A stretch of DNA of 39,304 bases. It comes from Candidatus Borkfalkia faecigallinarum (lineage in GTDB: Bacteria > Bacillota > Clostridia > Christensenellales > Borkfalkiaceae). The notes beneath the pieces were generated by a model, which saw nothing but the letters and a program-made list of their open reading frames with translations, had not been told where the DNA came from and did not search any database. Location of the stretch: the NCBI GenBank assembly GCA_019114625.1, contig DXFD01000041.1:1-39304 (forward strand), written 5' to 3'. Position 1 is the stretch's first letter. Every line of letters begins with the position of its first letter. Of this stretch, positions 36,057-39,304 are shown piece by piece. Both the position numbers and the translations under genes were made by a program.

Positions 36057-36998
36057 TCAGATCAGCTCGCACAGGAGCATCAGCAGCGGGATCGTCACGA
36101 TGCAGAGGATGGTATTCATCAGCGTGGACGCCGCCGCCGTTTCGCGATCGCCCCCGAACATTTCCGCAAAATTAAGCGCGCTGGACGCCGTCGGCATGGC
36201 GGCGATGATGAACAGCGCGATCACGACGAATCGATCGAGCGGGAAGACGAGGTCGACGAGCAGCATGATCCCCAGGCTGAGCAGCGGCGAGACGATCAGT
36301 TTGATCGCGGCGACGGCATAGACGCGCACATCCGCGACCAGGCGGAGCGGGTGCATATCCGCGAGCCGGATGCCGAGGATGATCATGGAGAGCGGGAGCG
36401 TCATGTCGCCGAGATAACGGACGGGCAGCGCGACCGCCTCCGGGATCGCGACGTTGCAGAAAAAGAACGGAAGCGCGATGATGACCGCGATCGTCGGCGG
36501 GTTGAGGAGGACTTTGAGCGGGTTGATGCGCTTCTTTTCGCCCGTGATCGCGTAGACGCCGAGCGTCCAGGTCATGGCGTTGAACGCGATGTTGTAGACG
36601 ACGGTGTACAGGATCATCTCGTCGTTGCCGGGGAAGAGCATCTCCATGACCGGGATCCCCATAAACCCGACATTGCCGAGATAGGAGGACGCGACAGCCG
36701 CCCGTTTCGCCGCCTCATTCCGATCGCTTCGGAAGCAGAGCTTTGCAAAAAAATAGACCGCCAGCTGCAGCGCGACCGCAAAGCCGAGCACCCAGGCAAA
36801 GCGCGCGAGCATGGCCGGGTCGAACGGCTTGTTGAAGATGGACGACATCATCAAAAAGGGCTGCGCGATGTACAGGAGCAGCACCGCGAGCAGGGACGCC
36901 GCCTTGTCCGAGAACAGCTTGCTCTTGCGCAGGACAAAGCCTGGCACGGCCAGCACGACGATCGTGACGACGTTGATAAAAGTCTCTAAAAACGCCAT
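36057..36998 (-). CDS. AEC-family (auxin efflux carrier-like) permease
   Basis: Ten-TM pattern; SSYLGNVGFMGIPVMEMLFP; MPTASSALNFAEMFGGDRETAAASTLMNTILCIVTIPLLM. Start at ATG 36998 after AGAAGG. Confidence 0.9.
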   Translation of the reverse strand: MAFLETFINVVTIVVLAVPGFVLRKSKLFSDKAASLLAVLLLYIAQPFLMMSSIFNKPFDPAMLARFAWVLGFAVALQLAVYFFAKLCFRSDRNEAAKRAAVASSYLGNVGFMGIPVMEMLFPGNDEMILYTVVYNIAFNAMTWTLGVYAITGEKKRINPLKVLLNPPTIAVIIALPFFFCNVAIPEAVALPVRYLGDMTLPLSMIILGIRLADMHPLRLVADVRVYAVAAIKLIVSPLLSLGIMLLVDLVFPLDRFVVIALFIIAAMPTASSALNFAEMFGGDRETAAASTLMNTILCIVTIPLLMLLCELI

Positions 36999-37043
36999 AT
37001 AAAACCTTCTTTCCAATTCTCTCTCCGCCGCGCCGACCGCCCG

Positions 37044-37116
37044 GCGGGCACGGCAATGCCCGAATCGCCTGTTCAGCAGCGGGCACGGCAATGCCCGCGA
37101 CGTGCGCGGGCATTGC
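37044..37116. repeat. Tandem 19-bp direct repeat plus inverted copy
   Basis: GCGGGCACGGCAATGCCCG at 37044-37062 and 37079-37097; second copy forms a perfect 12-bp hairpin GCAATGCCCGCG-acgtg-CGCGGGCATTGC (37088-37116). Confidence 0.85.
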
Positions 37117-37184
37117 TTTCGCTCACATCGGGTGCAAGCGCATACGCTTACGCTGCCCGCGCGGCGCGGGCTTTTGCTGCAAAA

Positions 37185-37598
37185 TCAACGGATCAGGCGG
37201 AATTTCCCGAGTACGGGCAGTTCCCAGCACTCCCCTTTCGCGACGCCGACGATGCAATAGATGCACGCGACGAGCACGGCCAGACCGAGCAAGCCGCACA
37301 GGATCCCGAACAGGATGCCGACGACGGGGATCAGGCACAAAATCCCGAAAACGACTTCGCCGATGACGGCGCACAGCAAGATCAGCAGAGACTGGTTCGC
37401 GTGGAAGCGCGCCTCCGCCTCGTTCGGATACAGGAGCAGCGGCAAAAAGAAAAGTATGCCGAAGAGATAGGCGAGGATATACACGACCTTTCTCTGCATC
37501 CCGTCGTCGGAAGAGCCGTTGTCCGGGCGCCCGCCCTCCGGCTGCTGTTCCGAGCTCGTGCCGCCATCCTGCTGCGGATCATATTCATCATTCATCAT
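37185..37598 (-). CDS. Small membrane protein, DUF4870-like
   Basis: RFHANQSLLILLCAVIGEVVFGILCLIPVVGILFGILCGLLGLAVLVACIYCIVGVAKGE; low-complexity polar N-terminus. Confidence 0.65.
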   Translation of the reverse strand: MMNDEYDPQQDGGTSSEQQPEGGRPDNGSSDDGMQRKVVYILAYLFGILFFLPLLLYPNEAEARFHANQSLLILLCAVIGEVVFGILCLIPVVGILFGILCGLLGLAVLVACIYCIVGVAKGECWELPVLGKFRLIR

Positions 37599-37635
37599 GC
37601 TACAACACCTCGAAAATAAACGATATTCAAACAGA

Positions 37636-38613
37636 TCAGCGATCTGATTTGTCTGTCCTGCTTTCCTGCGCCGCAGCGCTCTCCTCTTTCGAGTCGGCAT
37701 CCGCGAACGCGCCGCTTTGCGGCGCGGGAACTTCCGCCGCGGAGCCGTTTTTCAAAGAGGGATCGCCCGCCGCCGAACCGCCTTTCGCCGCTTGGGCGGG
37801 ATCGGCGAAAAAGCCGCGCCCCTTGCGGGAGCAAATCACAAAATACCCGACATAGATCGCCGCCCCGACGAGGATCATAAAGATCGCCGTGACCTGGGAG
37901 GGCGAAAGGCCGGGGATCAGCGACGCGCCGCGGTCGTCCGTGCGGAAAAATTCGATGACGAAGCGCCAAACGCCGTAGCCGATCAGATAGACGGGCGCCT
38001 CCAGCCCCTTCCCCTTCCAGATGCGCGCGATGATGAACGCCGCCAGCGCAAAGAGGAAGATCGCTTCAAACAGCTGCAGCGGCACGACTTTGACATAGAC
38101 GCCGTCGCTTACGCCGATATCCATCGGGATGCCGTACCATGCGTCCGTCTCGCCGCCGTGGCAGCAGCCCGCCAGAAGACAGCCGATCCGCCCGAACCCG
38201 TGCGCGAGGGGCACGCATGCCGCGGCAATGTTTGCCAGCGTCGGGAACCTTCGCACGCCTTCGGCATTGCTCCCGAACAGGATGCGCGAGCCGACGAAAT
38301 AAATGAGGATCAGGCAGGCTGCCCCGCCAATCAGTCCGCCGTAGAAGGTGGCGCCCGTGGTCTCGTCGATCACAAATTCGCCCGTTTCCAGCGCGTTGTA
38401 CACGGCCTGGAACAAGACGGCGGTCAGATAGCCGACGACGACGGAGACGACGATCCCGACGAGGATCAGATTCTGCATTTTGGCAGGCATCTTCCGCCTC
38501 CCCGCCAGGAGGGAAAACAGCACCATCGCCGCAATGACGCCGACGAGCATACAGATCTCATAAAACCCGATGCTGCTGCCGTCCGGAAAACTGAGTAAGG
38601 GATAGGGATACAT
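37636..38613 (-). CDS. lgt: Prolipoprotein diacylglyceryl transferase family protein
   Basis: Lgt topology; HGFGRIGCLLAGCCHGGETDAWYGIPM signature region; PLQLFEAIFLF; YGVWRFVIEFFRTD. Confidence 0.87.
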   Translation of the reverse strand: MYPYPLLSFPDGSSIGFYEICMLVGVIAAMVLFSLLAGRRKMPAKMQNLILVGIVVSVVVGYLTAVLFQAVYNALETGEFVIDETTGATFYGGLIGGAACLILIYFVGSRILFGSNAEGVRRFPTLANIAAACVPLAHGFGRIGCLLAGCCHGGETDAWYGIPMDIGVSDGVYVKVVPLQLFEAIFLFALAAFIIARIWKGKGLEAPVYLIGYGVWRFVIEFFRTDDRGASLIPGLSPSQVTAIFMILVGAAIYVGYFVICSRKGRGFFADPAQAAKGGSAAGDPSLKNGSAAEVPAPQSGAFADADSKEESAAAQESRTDKSDR

Positions 38614-38619
38614 CGGCGT

Positions 38620-39304
38620 TTACTGAGCTCCCTCGAGGATGTCGAGATATTCGTCGTAGGTGACGTTCTTGTCAAAGGTCTTGGTGTCGTTGATCTCGAT
38701 GATGCGATTGGCGACCGTATTCATGAGCTCCTGGTCGTGCGACGTGAACGCCATGCAGCCGCGGAAATTATTCATGCCGTTGTTGAGCGCCGTGATCGAT
38801 TCGAGGTCGAGGTGGTTGGTCGGCTCGTCCATGACGAGGAAGTTGCCCCCTTCCAGCATCATCTTCGCGAGCATACAGCGCACCTTCTCGCCGCCGGAGA
38901 GGACCTTTGCCTTTTTGAGCGCCTCCTCCCCCGAAAAGAGCATCCTGCCCAGCCAGCCGCGCAGGTACTCCTCGTAATGGTCGTTGGAGAACTGGCTCAG
39001 CCATTCGACCAGCGTCAGGTCGCATCCGTCGAAAAAGTCGTTGTTGTTTTGCGGCAGATAGGAAAACATGATCGTTTTCCCCCACTTGACCGTGCCGGAA
39101 TCGGGCTGTACTTTGCCGGTCAAGATGTCGAACAGCATGGTGATGGTCGTGCTCTTATCGCTGACAAAGCCGATCTTGTCCCCTTTCTGCACGATAAAAT
39201 CGAGGTCGCGGAAGTATCCTTCCTTCGTCAACCCCTCGACGATGAGGATATCGTTGCCGATCTCGCGCTCGAACTTGAAGTCGATGAACGGATATTTGCG
39301 CAGC
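38620..39304 (-). CDS. ABC-F family ATP-binding protein (YkpA/YbiT-like), N-terminal part outside window
   Basis: KVLSGGEKVRCMLAKMMLEGGNFLVMDEPTNHLDLESITALN. Frame stays open to the window edge (LRKYPFIDFKFEREIGNDILIVEGLTKEGY), so the ORF-track start at 39231 is not the true start. Confidence 0.93.
   Translation of the reverse strand, partial: LRKYPFIDFKFEREIGNDILIVEGLTKEGYFRDLDFIVQKGDKIGFVSDKSTTITMLFDILTGKVQPDSGTVKWGKTIMFSYLPQNNNDFFDGCDLTLVEWLSQFSNDHYEEYLRGWLGRMLFSGEEALKKAKVLSGGEKVRCMLAKMMLEGGNFLVMDEPTNHLDLESITALNNGMNNFRGCMAFTSHDQELMNTVANRIIEINDTKTFDKNVTYDEYLDILEGAQ

Noticed and set aside
38088-38100. Partial match TCTATGTCA (minus) to the dispersed repeat inside lgt
   Set aside because: Only about 9 nt match and the rest diverges; explained by coding sequence for VYVKV.
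1-39304. CRISPR arrays, prophage, insertion sequences, toxin-antitoxin or BGC modules
   Set aside because: Looked for regularly spaced repeats, transposases, phage structural genes and small paired ORFs; none seen. The four dispersed repeats are too far apart and variably oriented to be a CRISPR array.

Overview
The window is a 39.3-kb GC-rich chromosomal segment. Its gene content and order (clostridial glg operon with glgC+glgD; murB-PHP-whiA-HPr-dnaE-pfkA) look like an uncultured Firmicutes/Clostridia genome. Backbone content: the 3' end of a tRNA and an O-antigen-ligase/polymerase-like protein; a complete glycogen operon (glgB-glgC-glgD-glgA-glgP plus a GH13 amylase-type enzyme); a two-gene trypsin-like lipoprotein module with degenerate and intact protease domains; a Xer-type tyrosine recombinase; hflX; a cobalamin-riboswitch-controlled DUF4430 lipoprotein plus ECF S-component; an NlpC/P60 protein; two phosphofructokinase-family genes; dnaE, an HPr-like protein, whiA, a PHP protein and murB; an orphan solute-binding-like lipoprotein, an aminotransferase, mgtE, an AEC transporter, an lgt-like gene and a partial ABC-F gene. 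The most novel-looking signals are: (i) a dispersed ~28-45 bp semi-palindromic repeat (core TCTATGTCAGRCATAGTACTnTGCAAAT) in four copies, one of them inside the murB coding region and two in inverted orientation around the protease/recombinase segment; (ii) a 560-bp non-coding region upstream of the recombinase with four GCGTAAAA octamers, a dif-like 11-6-11 palindrome and an apparently leaderless promoter; (iii) a pseudoprotease/protease cassette; (iv) an HPr-like protein next to whiA that has lost the phosphorylatable His but kept the Ser motif; (v) a B12 riboswitch with a duplicated P1 strand overlapping its terminator. All calls come from reading sequence and the ORF track; no searches were run.
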